Part shown: positions 30,998-41,750 of the stretch, piece after piece | How positions within the stretch are numbered: the first letter of the stretch is position 1 | How the letters are laid out: every line of letters begins with the position of its first letter | Assembly: GCA_963210315.1 (NCBI GenBank) | Contig: OY723249.1 | Location: 1,612,569-1,676,568 of the forward strand | From: Rhynchopus euleeides | Taxonomy: Eukaryota > Euglenozoa > Diplonemea > Diplonemida > Diplonemidae | DNA length: 64,000 nucleotides | Direction: 5' to 3' | Made by a program: the position numbers and the translations under genes | The notes under the pieces: model-generated | Databases searched by the model: none | What the model saw: the letters and a program-made list of their open reading frames with translations, nothing else | Told to the model about the DNA's origin: nothing

Positions 30998-32980
30998 TGG
31001 CTGTTTCTTCCTCACGGGTGCCTGGGTCTGTCCCAGTGACAAGACCCCCTCATGCGCAGTCTGCTGCTGCTGCTGCTGTTGAGGGATTCTTTGTGAGGCG
31101 TCCCTTACCCCCTCGCAGTGCTCTAGTTGGGGGTTCTGACGAGGCTGCCAGCCAGTCAACCAGGTTAGGCTTTGGCTCGCAGCTGAGCTCCCAGCTGCAG
31201 AGGTGTGCGTGCTGGTGCAAGGTGCGGGTGGGAGCTTCTCACGCATTGTTCGTCACAAGAGTGTGTGCACCTTGGCTGTGGGCAGCGAGATCTCCCCCAC
31301 GGCCGACCCCGATACTCCGCCTCTCGTCCAAGATTTATCATGTCTTCTCTTTCCAACAGGCAGCATGTTTTGGATGTCTACTACTGCCATGCGCTTTGTT
31401 TTGAATCATTCTGGGATGTGTCCAGATCCGCCCCCAGCAGAACGAGAGGCATGCCTCAGGGGGGGTGGGGGGGCGGTTCGATCTGGAGCTTATTTGTCTG
31501 GCTGCACGGTGGGCACCGCCTACTGCCCTCTTCCTCTTTTCCGTATTTGTCTTGTTTGTTCTGTCCCAGAGCGGGACCGTGTTTCCAGTGATGAATGCCC
31601 CTTGTTGTTCAGGAACAACACAAACCTACGCAACCCTTGTGCAGGCACCACACATAGTCTGGCAGAGCCACCCCAGGCAGTTTTGGGCCACGTGTCTCGG
31701 ATGCCAGACTCCTGAGGCACCCGTCATGGTCGGCGGGCAGATATGCCTCAAGGATGGTGCCTTGTGTGTATTCGTTCTGCCGCCTTCCGCTCTTCGAATT
31801 TCTTTGTCTTGTTGCTCTGCCCCCAGGTTGGTTCCCCAATGGCTGATTTCCGTTCGTTTTGCGGCGCGCGGGGAGCGGCACGCGCATCACTGTTCTGGAA
31901 TCCTGGTACAACCACCAGGGAAGTTTCACCAGATCCTGGCCAGAAATGCCCATTTCGTGCACTATTTTGGTCTAATCGCGTGGGTCTCATCAGGCAGTTC
32001 TGCTGTTGCGCGGGTGTTAGGCGAACGTGCTCATTCCTGGGGTCCTTTTCGCACCACAGCCAAGGCGTCATTTTTTGCAACCCTTTTGGCAGGGCTTCGA
32101 GGGCGAATTAAGCCACCCCTCCACCCCCACGCACCAAATGGAAAGTCCGACGGGCGTCCTTTATTTTCCACAAATTTATATATTCCTCTCTTATTGCCCC
32201 CTGTTCCCCAAACTCTTTTGGAGAGCTCGGCACCGAGACTTTACTTAACGAACCTCATAACTGGCACTGGGATGCACTCGCTAGTGCATGGCTCGCACCG
32301 CTTGGCATTCGATCAATTCGTGTGATTCGTTTTCAACAAACAACCTCCCTGGTGTGTTAGCAGGAAGGGTCTTCTAAATCGGCAGCTCTGATAAAGCCAG
32401 TGCAGCATCTGCGACTGTGATCTCTCAACGTGTGATAGTTGTGTATGCCAACCAACAAACCAGCTGTGTGTTGACAATAAATGAGCCTTATACAAAGGCA
32501 CAAATGCCTCGTTTGTGGATTCTGTGTGGTGCAGCACCCACAGAAGCGACACGGCAAAGAAGAGCCCCACTCTGCTTCCAGTCCCATTGTGTGTGTGCCT
32601 ACCTGGCAGGCGGAACCCCATCCTGCTCCCACAAGGACTTTCCTTGTGTTTTGCATGCGCCGTACATACATCATATTGTGCCAGTGACTTCTTTCCGACA
32701 ATACTGAACCCAGCCACACACACCCACCCTCTGCTGGACGCTGTGTTGCGAAGCGCTTCAAACAATAGAGCAGCTCTTTCGGTATTCTGGCGTGTCGCCC
32801 CACCCGAAGGTGAGTGTATGACCCATATAACTGGCTGCAGCAGACAGAACGGTCTCAGAAGACAACGAGTTTTGTGTGTTCGGCTCTGCTCCCAAACCCC
32901 CCCCCCCCCCCCCGATCACCCGGCATGTTATTTTCTTAAAGCAGGCTTTCCTGGACAACTTGCTGGCGCAAAATATTTCT
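30998..32980. other. no gene seen
   Basis: An ORF over 31465-32325 exists but its translation (Cys-rich, mixed hydrophobic) matches no family I know. I see no splice pattern or motif supporting a gene. The word CACCCGTCATGGTC at about 31720 is shared with the terminal foldback at 62.2 kb. Confidence 0.45.
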
Positions 32981-33367
32981 GTACCTACCCCCCCCCTTGT
33001 AATTGTCCGCCCCATTTTGGCATTTTTGGCCGAGGCGGACAATTACTAGGTCAGGCGGACAATTACAAGGGATTAGCCTGTACCACTGGCTGCAGCGTGC
33101 ACACAACACAACAGAGGCACATTCCATAGTGTTTGTGCGCTCTGTGTGGCCGGGGGCTCGCTACTCACCCCTACCACCCCCAGGGGGTGATAGGGGTGAG
33201 TAGCGAGGGGTGATTAAGAGTCCCTTGTCACGCAGGCCAACCACTCGCACTGCAGGCCTTAGTACCCAGTATAACCCTTGTAATTGTCCGCCCCCCGAGG
33301 AGGCCCCGAGGCGGACAATTACAAGGGGTTTGGGGGGGCGGACAATTACAAGGGGGGGGGTAGGTAC
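32981..33367. repeat. 387-bp foldback element with TTGTAATTGTCCGCC repeats
   Basis: Ends GTACCTACCCCCC and GGGGGGTAGGTAC are inverted. CTTGTAATTGTCCGCC occurs at about 32996 and 33276, and its inverse GGCGGACAATTACAAGG at about 33051, 33310 and 33337, giving two nested hairpins. A perfect-looking palindrome in the middle (33157-33215) centres on CACCCCCAGGGGGTG. Confidence 0.85.
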
Positions 33368-34397
33368 TTTTGTTTTGTGCGTCCGCGTGGGTCGTGTTCC
33401 CTGTCCTGTAAGAGGACGGTGTTGCTGGAGTTGACTTTGTTTCAAAAAGTACTGTACTGGGATTGCGTGTGGGAAGGTGCGCTCGTGCCACTTCTCGTTC
33501 CACTCCAGCAAATTCCTCTTGCGGTCACATACAAGATTGCATCAAGAGCAGGCGCTCGTGCTTTCGAGACTGCATCATCATTTTTCTTCTTCTGTGTCTG
33601 CGTGATTCAATTTTTCGGAACCCTTAGTATTGCCGCTCTTCACCACCAAGGTGCCCTGCTTCTGTCCTGAGGATTCCGAGTGTTACTGAACCATCAAAGT
33701 TCAAGCTCAATCCGCTGAAAACCGAACTGATCCTGCACTTTTCGTAAGCACAACGTGCTCACAGAAAAGCCTGGCTCGGGAAAAAAGGTGACAGTGTGAA
33801 ACCCATGTTAGGCGGCTTCACCCTTCTTCAATTCTGAGCGAGTGAGACAAAGGCCCCAGTGGGGCTCAAGACGTACATTATCCGTTCATGGGCTCTACAA
33901 AACAAATAGACGGTGGGTGCCTTCGCTACGGGTTGCCGACGACGACTACATTTTTTTTTGGCGGATTTCCTCCTTTTTTTTCGGAGAATCCCGTCGAAGG
34001 ATCTGTCGAAAAAAAATGTCGCGTAGCGATACCACCCAGCGGATCTTGCCTTCCATCTCACCATTGGAGTAGAAGGCCTTAGTAACTGCCTGGTCATACC
34101 CTCAGAAGTATGCCAGGTTGGTGCTCGTCGATGCCAAAATCAAACAACAAGGCTGTGGGTAGTATTGGCCTCTGCCAAACCCTGAGCGCTGTGCCGATCT
34201 GAGGTTCCCTCCTGTGCCACCCTTGTATTGTCCGTTGTGTTCTGTTTTTCCGCCCCAGAGGAAGCCATCACGCCACGTTGCACCCCCCCCCCCCCACTTC
34301 CACTGCGGCGTGGGCCAATATACCGCTCTGTCACCCCACACGCCGGCGGTTGCTGCTACCCCCCCCCCCCCCTCACTCGCAGCTATAGCTTCAGGCA
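33368..34397. other. no gene seen
   Basis: Short ORFs only; T-rich 33950-34015 and poly-C tracts at 34286-34297 and 34360-34371. Confidence 0.5.
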
Positions 34398-34680
34398 TGT
34401 CGCTAAGCGTCGACCGTCGACCTAGTGATTTTGGGTTTCCCCCCCCATAAAAAAGCGTCGACCCAGCGTCGACCCAGTGGACTGGGTTGACGCTTGGTCG
34501 AGGCTTGGAGCGTCGACCTAGTGGAACTGGGTTGCCATTCAAGCCTGGACCAAGCGTCAACCCATTTATTACACTGGGTCGACGCTAACCTAGCGTTGGC
34601 CCGGTTACACTGGGTCGACGCTCACCAAGCGTCGACCAAGCGTCAACCCACTTTCACTGGGTCGACGTCGAAGAGAGTAT
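34398..34680. repeat. cluster of GCGTCGAC / GTCGACGC inverted repeats
   Basis: More than ten copies of the words AGCGTCGACC, AGCGTCAACCCA and TGGGTCGACGC occur in both orientations, often joined through CCCA(n)TGGG. Strong secondary structure or a tandem palindrome array is expected. No coding signal. Confidence 0.8.
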
Positions 34681-34689
34681 GGTTTTGCA

Positions 34690-34926
34690 GGAACAGATGC
34701 TCACTACCGTGGCCTCCGGCGGCTGGGGGGCTCCGCCCCCCAGACCCCCCTGTGGCGTATGTCTCGTACTCAAGTCATTCGATTCCCACCGGGTCAGGGA
34801 ATCCACCCACTCCAGTAGCCTCAGGAGGACGCAGCCAACTCACACAGAATCTGTACGCCCACAATGAACAGATGCTCACTACCGTGGCCTCCGGCGGCTG
34901 GGGGGCTCTGCCCCCCAGACCCCCCA
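34690..34926 (+). repeat. ~177-bp dispersed repeat, tandem copies carrying the 51-bp hairpin
   Basis: GAACAGATGCTCACTACC starts at 34690 and 34867. The segment between contains the hairpin block, a TCAGGGAATCC word, CCTCAGGAGGACGC and ACAGAATCTGT. The same order, diverged, occurs inverted at 56511-56745. Confidence 0.85.
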
Positions 34927-36094
34927 TCTCGCGTGCCCGTCTAGTAACCAAGTCCTTGCGCTTTGACGGCCGTGACATATCAGGGGGCAGCGTCGAAATC
35001 ATGGTCCCGAAAGCCATTTTTTGGTTTCCTCCGGCACCCGACGGCGCGAGCGGGAGAGGAACCACGGAAGGAACCCAGCGCCTCACACCGTGCCCACCTA
35101 GTGGTCCACCGATGGGAAAATTTGGCAACAACACGAGCGCGCGCGAAGCGCGCGCGAGAAAAATTGACCCCTAGTGTTTTCCCCCCTGATCCCCCCCCCA
35201 AAACAGGAGCGTCAACCCACCAAATCTCCAAAATCGAAAAGTTAGCGACAGGCCTGCTATAGCTTCATCCCCTCGCCAAGTTGCTTCAAGGAATGAAGAA
35301 TCTCCTCAATGGGCGTTGTGGGTTTGCAGGGAGCGTGCCCAAATCGTTGCGTTTGTATTTTGTTTTGTCCCCGATGCCTTTCAACGCTGTGTCTCCCCCA
35401 CCATCAGTGTGGGGGTCTTCGTTCTGAGAGCAGCTGGGAGAGAATCGAACGCACCCCCCCCGCCCCCGGCTCCGGCCCACCAAAAAACTATCTCAAATGC
35501 CATTTTCTGTGCCACGCAGCGACTGCATATCATGCGGAAGGGCAGGCGATAGGGTGTGTTGGTGTATGTTGGCTGACACGTTCGTTCTCCCTCCATATGC
35601 ACCCGTGGCGACAGCACCCCCTGCACACAAGGAAGTGGGAAGAACAGTGGGGGGGAGGGGTGGGTGGGTGGGTGGGTGGGGGATGAAGTAGTGGAGAAGT
35701 AGGAAATGAAAGAGTCGCTGGGACCGCTGCCCGCTCCCCCGCCCCTCCTCTTCTCCCTGCCTCCCTCAAACTGGTTGTGCGACAAGCGCCTGCATGGCGC
35801 GGTGGTGCATGATTTATGTTTATGATGGAGACGGGTAGCCGGGGCCCCGGATACCGCGTCGTGCAGTGCAGTTGTGATCCCCAGCACACTCTCCGACACA
35901 CACACATCACAGGAGGTGGTCTCGTTGGGCTCTGCAAACCGCACCTTATACCCCACGACACAGCCTCGTCTGCTCGTCTGCAGAAAAGTAGGAGGGGGTG
36001 GGTACAGGAGCCGACAGCGGGGCGGGTTCGGTGAGGGTGGGGAAGGGCGGTGGGGCTGTCGCGGCAACGTGTTACTTTCTGATATCCAGCTACA
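34927..36094. other. intergenic, upstream of transporter gene; contains GAA-loop hairpin
   Basis: A perfect 8-bp GC hairpin closed by GAA lies at 35137-35155 (GCGCGCGC-GAA-GCGCGCGC). G/C homopolymers at 35453-35468 and a GGGT run at 35655-35680. No gene. Confidence 0.6.
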
Positions 36095-37598
36095 ATGTTC
36101 GCTTCGCTTGAGCAGTATTCGTACATCATCTTCCTTGCAGTTGGCTACTCGCTGAGTGCAGGGCTGCTGGTGGTGATCAACAAATGGGCGCTGGTATGCA
36201 AAAAACATCACCGCATGATGCTGATATCACCAACTGCCTCACACTTCTTTGAGGCCACAGTTGTTCGCACCGTCTTTATGCATGGGTTGCCCCCACAGCA
36301 CCGACCCCCCCCTGCCCCAGATGAACCGGCACAACCACCACACCACACACCCTTCCCCATGCCCCATGCCCCATGCACTGCTGCCTCCTCCCTATCACGC
36401 ACCACCCCCTCGCCCCTTTGTCACAGCTCCATTACCCGTACGCGGCGAACCTGACTGCCCTGCAGTTCAGCTTCTCCGCACTGGTCGCCTGGGCGGTCGG
36501 TATCCTGAAGATCGATGAAGTGGACCCCCTGGAAACAGGTAAGGTGTGGCAGTTCCTGCCCGCTGTGGTTATGTTCTACATCAGCGTGGCGGCAAATCTG
36601 AAGCTTCTGGAGCACGCAAATGTCGACACCTATATTGTGGTGCGTGCCTGTGTGCCGCTGGTGACCTGCTTCCTTGAAGTGCGCCTGATGGGCTCACCGG
36701 TCCCCTCGTGGAAGACGATGGGCTCGATGCTGCTCATTGTGACGTCCTCCATCTGCTACATCTACACCGACGAGGGGTTTGCTTGGGCCGCTTACCTCTA
36801 CGCCCTGCTGTACCTCGCAGCCATGGCCATCGACACCATCCTGATCAAGAAGGTTGTGGAGGACGTGACGCTGTCCCGGTGGGGCCTTGTCTTCTACAAC
36901 AACTTCATCGCACTCGCCTTCTTCCCCATCGGGTCCCTGGTGACTGGCGACATCGGCGTCTCAGGGGTATGTCCTTCTGTGCACTCTGCATCATCTGTGT
37001 GCTGTTGCCAGCTGCCTCCCCGCAGGGGGGTGCGCAGTGGTTTGGGTGGCTGTTCTCTCAAGGGCAAGGCGCGGCACCGGGTGGCCACCGCTCTTAACCC
37101 AGGAGTCTTGCCGACCATGCATGTGCGCTCTCTATTGCCGGTGCACACTGCACTCAGAACACACACCCTTCCTCCTCCGCTCTACAGAAGGGGTTCGACA
37201 ACCGGTCCTTCACACTGCTGACAGAGAGGCACGTGCTGATCCCCGTGATTGTCTCGTGTGTGGTTGGCGTGGCCATCTCCTTCTTCGGGCTCAACACGCG
37301 TAAGGCGCTGACAGCGACGTCCTTCACGGTGCTGGGTGTGGTCAACAAGTTTTTGACGCTCTTCGTCAACAGGTTTGTGTGGGTGCACCACGCAAACACG
37401 GCTGGCATGCTCTGTGCCGGCATGACGATCTTCGGTGGTGTCCTCTATCAGTACTTCATGGGCCAGGAGTCCATCACAAAGCGTAAGGAGAAGTCCCCAG
37501 TTGCAAACCCGAAGCCGGCCTCCTTCGTCGAGAAGAAGGACATGGACCACCCCGCGCAGAACCGTTCTTACACTGCCCCGCCTGGGATGCACAAATAA
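36095..37598 (+). CDS. Golgi nucleotide-sugar transporter (DMT / SLC35 family, GDP-sugar-type)
   Basis: Exons 36095-36193, 36427-36966 and 37188-37598, all phase 0 with donors GTATGC and GTATGT, giving 349 aa. About ten hydrophobic helices begin with YIIFLAVGYSLSAGLLVVIN followed by KW. The C-terminal half contains SFTVLGVVNKFLTLFVNR, the VxNK motif region typical of nucleotide-sugar transporters (compare GALNK of the yeast GDP-mannose carrier), then GGVLYQYF. The polar tail (KRKEKS...MHK) suggests a cytosolic C-terminus. The family exchanges cytosolic nucleotide-sugar for lumenal NMP in the Golgi. The exact substrate cannot be read from sequence; by motif it looks closer to GDP-mannose/GDP-fucose and plant-type carriers. 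Confidence 0.9.
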
Positions 37599-37931
37599 GG
37601 CGGTAGGGCACTGCCTGCTCTGATCTGCTGAATATTCCTGATCTCGTGTGTGACGAGTACCGCCGCATCGTACGATTCCAATTCGAGGGGGTGTGGGAGA
37701 GAGGGGAATGACTCACTCTCGATCAAAACCCAAGCATATTTTCTTGCCAATCGCCCCACCCACCCATTCACCCCCCAGCCCCCCACGACCCCCCTCCTCG
37801 CACTCTGCATGCTTCCCCTTTCATCGCCTTTCGCTTTGCCACAACACTCTATTTGTATGTGTCTGATGCCTTCTTGGGATCATTGTTGGGACACTTTTTT
37901 TTGGGGCGGGAGATGCCTTTTTTTTTTACTA
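37599..37931. other. 3' flank of transporter gene
   Basis: No gene. C-rich tract 37755-37795; no obvious AATAAA signal. Confidence 0.5.
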
Positions 37932-38137
37932 GTTACGAGCGACGAAGCGTAGCGAAGTCGCGAAGTAACGAAGGAAATCGTACGACTGAAGCTTTGGTTT
38001 AGCACCTCATGCCACTTCACAGGGCCTCTACACAGCCTTGAGACAGCAAGTGTGCGCTCAACAAAAAGTAGTCCGGAACTGTTCTCCCACAGTTGCTGGA
38101 CAGGGTGTCTATAATAAAGCGAAAGGAGTACGATTTA
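37932..38137 (+). repeat. short TIR repeat (GAAATCGTAC family), best isolated copy
   Basis: Begins TTACGAGCGACGAAGCG, then GGAAATCGTACGACTGAAGC, and ends GGAGTACGATTTATG. The interior carries GCCACTTCACAGGGCCTC and GAACTGTTCTCCCACAGTTG, shared with the copies inside the 12-14 kb palindrome. Confidence 0.75.
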
Positions 38138-38746
38138 TGATTTGGCATTTCAAGAAAAACAGACAAGGGCGCTGTGTTCTGTACACCCTATAATACCCGG
38201 TGTTAGCCTACCATCTAACACGTGTGGGGTGGTGGCGGTGGCGGTGGTCAAAGATGTTTACAAAACATCTCTTCGGCCGCTCCCTCTTCGCCCCTGTGCA
38301 CTGCAGTGTGCTTGCTGAGGGCCCCTCCTGGGGTGTCAGATTCCAAAATTCCTCTGTCGGCTGTATGTGTGTTGTCAGTGGAGGGGGCGCGGTCCTGTCA
38401 ATTCAGCCAGACAGGCGGGAGGGGGTGCCGTAGCTCCGTGGGTTTGAAGGGTCATTTGCACTTCCTTTCGGAGGGGTGTATGTGACGGTGTCACGCATTT
38501 GTTTCGCCGTTGCTCTCCTTAACTTCCGACACACCCATTTTGTTCACATTTTTTGTGAGCGGAAAAGTGTTGTGACCCGCTCTGTCATGTCGTCCCTGAC
38601 TCTGCATGTGTGAGGCTCTCATTGTGGAAGCGTCACCGAATCTGTGTGACACTATGTGTGGGAATGGGAATGGGGGAGGGGGGGGGAAGACATGTATGTA
38701 CCCTCGTTTAATAGCATTTTTTTCGAGTGGAGTTGTATTTTTTTAC
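38138..38746. other. no gene seen
   Basis: Low-complexity G-rich patches (38220-38250, 38660-38690); no protein-like ORF. Confidence 0.5.
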
Positions 38747-38850
38747 TGGTTACAAACGGCGGAGCGTAGCGAAGTCGCGAAGTAACAGAGTAAATCGTAC
38801 CACTGAAGCTTTAGGAATTGTCGCCTTCATGCCACTTCACAGAAGTCAAA
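38747..38850 (+). repeat. partial copy of GAAATCGTAC-family repeat
   Basis: GTTACAAACGGCGGAGCGTAG, then AAATCGTACCACTGAAGC and CATGCCACTTCACAG. The 3' half with the second terminal repeat is missing. Confidence 0.65.
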
Positions 38851-39283
38851 GGGTGTTGTGGGTGCGGGCCAAGCAACAACGGCGCACTGGCAGCCGCGCA
38901 AAAAAAAAGAGGTAAATCAACAAACATCAAACACGCATGTGGGGGTGCAGATTAAAGCCTTCAGTAGAGGTGTTTTTTATCTGCTCCATCGCGGCATGCT
39001 TTCGCACGTCTTTCCGCACAGTTTGATGCGCTCCATACTAAACTATGTGGTGTGCTCGAATGACATGATTCCCGACCCGGTGTGGTGTCCACGTCTCCTG
39101 GTCCAAAACCCACAGTGTTCGGCCTACTGCCAACAGACCAGCAACTCACCCATCCAGATTCATCGGGCTTTGCCCCGCACATGATCTGTGGCCGTGATGC
39201 TGATCCAGGGATGGCAGTTCAAAAATATAGGAAAAATCTTTTTGCACAGTGCGGCATCACGCCTGTGCAGGGAGACACGAGGC
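38851..39283. other. no gene seen; left flank of YR retrotransposon
   Basis: Ordinary mixed sequence up to the start of repeat A1. Confidence 0.45.
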
Positions 39284-39357
39284 AAAAAGTGTCACTTCAA
39301 CTCTGCCGCTCTTTCTCTACTGTTGATACTTCGTTTGATGCGTTGACGCTTCCACAC
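39284..39357 (+). repeat. split direct repeat A1
   Basis: 74 bp from AAAAAGTGTCACTTC to GACGCTTCCACAC; repeated at 39452-39525. Overlaps the first 18 bases of B1. Confidence 0.92.
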
Positions 39358-39448
39358 ACACTTACAAACCCACTTGCCTGATGAAGGGGGTGGTGTGTAG
39401 AGCACGTTTGGCAGAGCTGAATGACACTTTCCGCGCGAAAGTCGTGTG
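39340..39448 (+). repeat. split direct repeat B1
   Basis: 109 bp from GCGTTGACGCTTCCACAC to GAAAGTCGTGTG; repeated at 42496-42604. Confidence 0.92.
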
Positions 39449-39451
39449 CGT

Positions 39452-39525
39452 AAAAAGTGTCACTTCAACTCTGCCGCTCTTTCTCTACTGTTGATACTTC
39501 GTTTGATGCGTTGACGCTTCCACAC
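39452..39525 (+). repeat. split direct repeat A2
   Basis: Second copy of A1, followed by CCAGGACCCTC, a junction word shared with the element in the kinase intron. Confidence 0.92.
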
Positions 39526-39596
39526 CCAGGACCCTCTTCCGGAGGGACGTGCTCGTGCACCGGTTGGTCATGTAATCATACGGTGCCGAGTGCGGG

Positions 39597-41750
39597 TTAC
39601 GTGGTGCTGCGTGTTGGTATATGTGCTGGCTCGAGGCGGATTGCCCGTTCGGCTCGTGTTCCGCGCGTGTAGGTGTCAGCCCGCTGCTCGTCGGTTGGCA
39701 CCCACTGGGGGTTGAGCCGCAGTCGCTTCGTCCGTGCCACGAGGAATATGCGCTGCAGTAGCAGGTTGCCTCTGTGGTTCGCGCAGTGCCCTCGCCGCAT
39801 GCAAAATACTAGGGGGAGGTTGTCGATGTTGCACGTCACAGCGATGTCCTGTGAGTTGATGATGCGTAGCCCTTGCCACACGGCGAAGGCCTCCTTCAGG
39901 AAGATGTGCGCATCCCGATCTGCCCCGGTGAACACCCCTTGTGTGACCGTCTCCTCTCCCAGTTCGAGTATCGCCGCCCACTCCGTCGATGACGCGTCGG
40001 ACCACAGCGTTGCCCGCGATGTTGGGTCTGCCTGGTGGTGCCAATTGTTATCGCGCATGAACTCCATCCGTGCTGCTGTCTCCCGGATCACTGAGTTCGG
40101 CACTCGTGTGTTGACATCCCACGCCGCGTTGTTGTCGTGCGCCCGGCGTCCTAGGCGCCGGACGAAAGAGAGGATTGCGGGAGCGAAACACAGTGGCGCG
40201 CGCATGACGTATGACTGCCAGACGATGGATCCGAAGATGCGGAAGGCCCTCCGCGGCGTTGTTGTTCCCTCCAACGTCTCCGCCAGCTCCTCCCGCTGTG
40301 CCACCTTCGCCACCCATGCAGGGTCCATGCGGAATCTGTGCTCCACCAGGTCAAACTGGATCCCGAACGTGCAGAAACGTTGCGTCGGCATCCCGTGGTC
40401 GGCATCGTCGAGGTTCAGGGTCGCGTTGACGTAGTCGCACCTTTCGCGGAAGACCCTGTACTTCGCCTGCACCTCGTCCAGTGTCTCGGCTGTGACCACA
40501 AAATTGTCTATCCAGACGATGCCGTCTCTTGGAGGGAGGAGCACCCTCGCACTCCGGTTGGCAATTGCTGGTGAGTGTGACCACCCCATGCACATCACCG
40601 ACAGAAACGCTGGCACAAATTCGTCCCGCTTGTCCCCGAAGCGGATTCCGAAGTAGCGCTGGATCTCCTCCTCCACCGGAAACTGGTAGAACCAGCTCCT
40701 CGCGTCAGCGAGCACAACCCAAGTTGACTCAGCGATGCGGCGCGTCACCTCCAGGATGTCGTCCAATCTCATGTCTGGCGGTCGCGCCATGTACGAGTTC
40801 AGAGTACGTGCGTCGACGATGAAGCGTGTCCCCCCTGACTTCTTCGGCACGGTAAAGGCTGGTAAGGTGAGTATCGCATGAGTACAGGCTATAGCGATAA
40901 CGCCGTAGGCGATGAGGTCGTCGACATGTTTCAATGTATGGCGTGATATCATTCTCCACTTGTTCCTGAAGTGGTCGCGTGCTCCGGGGAGCAACGCATT
41001 TCTGAAGGCTTCGGGGTCTGTAATGAGGTCCAACACGTCTCGCAGTTCCTCGTTGGAGTCCAGCTCGCGGAGTCGCGCCAGGTTGAGGCGCGTGTCGCAG
41101 ATCGGAGCAAGGCGGTCGTCTTCAGATGGGTCTTGCCTTTCATGGGCAGGTCGCACGATATGTCCTTTGTGGTGCACGCCGACACTCTCCCCGTAGAGAT
41201 CGGCGTCTATGCCCGGTCCGTGTTCTGAGTCGGTGTCCGCCGTGTCGTCGGAGCTGTCGTTTTCTTCAGGAGGTTGGTATACTTGGATGGAGAGCTGAGG
41301 CCTGTGGTATGTCTTTGGGCGCTCTCTCGGCTGTGCGGCTGGATCCCCTGCGCGTGTCGGGTCATCGTTGTGAGTCGGCCCGGGCCCCGCGCCGGTACCG
41401 TCCTTTCCTCCACCGACCCCTGCTGCGCCGCCCCCTGTCGGGTAGTCATACCGTCGTAGTTCACGTGTGATGTCTCGCCTCCTTTTGTACGGGAAATGTG
41501 TGCTAAACTCTGGTCCCCTGTGTCTCACGCGTTCTTGGCCAGTTCTTTGGACAGTGCCGCTGTGTCTGCCACACGCTGTGTCGTTGCTGCTGGTATGTAT
41601 CGAAACACCGCGTCGGGGGTCGCATGTCGCGACAGCATCATCAGCTTCTCGACTGGCACCCCGTTGCGTGCCAGATGGTGGAGGGCCCCCCTCCGGAGGG
41701 AGTGCGGCGTCAATCGGGCATCCACTCTTTTCACCGCCGCCGCGATGCAT
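39597..41750 (-). CDS. reverse transcriptase - RNase H of YR retrotransposon
   Basis: 717 codons from ATG 41750, overlapping the recombinase gene; the frame is open far upstream, so the true start or a frameshift from the recombinase is uncertain. The N-terminal 200 residues are acidic/Pro-rich. RT motifs: FTVPKKSGGTRFIVDARTLN, VLADARSWFYQFPV (motif A), MCMGWSHSPAIAN (motif B) and VWIDNFVV (motif C, IDN). RNase H: LWSDASSTEWAA (Asp), FLKEAFAVW (Glu), NIDNLPLV (Asp) and RADTYTRG (Asp). These are hallmarks of the DIRS/Ngaro/VIPER RT clade. It makes the cDNA that the recombinase would integrate. Confidence 0.9.
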   Translation of the reverse strand: MHRGGGEKSGCPIDAALPPEGGPPPSGTQRGASREADDAVATCDPRRGVSIHTSSNDTACGRHSGTVQRTGQERVRHRGPEFSTHFPYKRRRDITRELRRYDYPTGGGAAGVGGGKDGTGAGPGPTHNDDPTRAGDPAAQPRERPKTYHRPQLSIQVYQPPEENDSSDDTADTDSEHGPGIDADLYGESVGVHHKGHIVRPAHERQDPSEDDRLAPICDTRLNLARLRELDSNEELRDVLDLITDPEAFRNALLPGARDHFRNKWRMISRHTLKHVDDLIAYGVIAIACTHAILTLPAFTVPKKSGGTRFIVDARTLNSYMARPPDMRLDDILEVTRRIAESTWVVLADARSWFYQFPVEEEIQRYFGIRFGDKRDEFVPAFLSVMCMGWSHSPAIANRSARVLLPPRDGIVWIDNFVVTAETLDEVQAKYRVFRERCDYVNATLNLDDADHGMPTQRFCTFGIQFDLVEHRFRMDPAWVAKVAQREELAETLEGTTTPRRAFRIFGSIVWQSYVMRAPLCFAPAILSFVRRLGRRAHDNNAAWDVNTRVPNSVIRETAARMEFMRDNNWHHQADPTSRATLWSDASSTEWAAILELGEETVTQGVFTGADRDAHIFLKEAFAVWQGLRIINSQDIAVTCNIDNLPLVFCMRRGHCANHRGNLLLQRIFLVARTKRLRLNPQWVPTDEQRADTYTRGTRAERAIRLEPAHIPTRSTT

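Noticed and set aside
31465..32325. 286-codon ORF as a membrane protein gene
   Set aside because: No homology recognised, no splice or start support, composition like the surrounding non-coding DNA.
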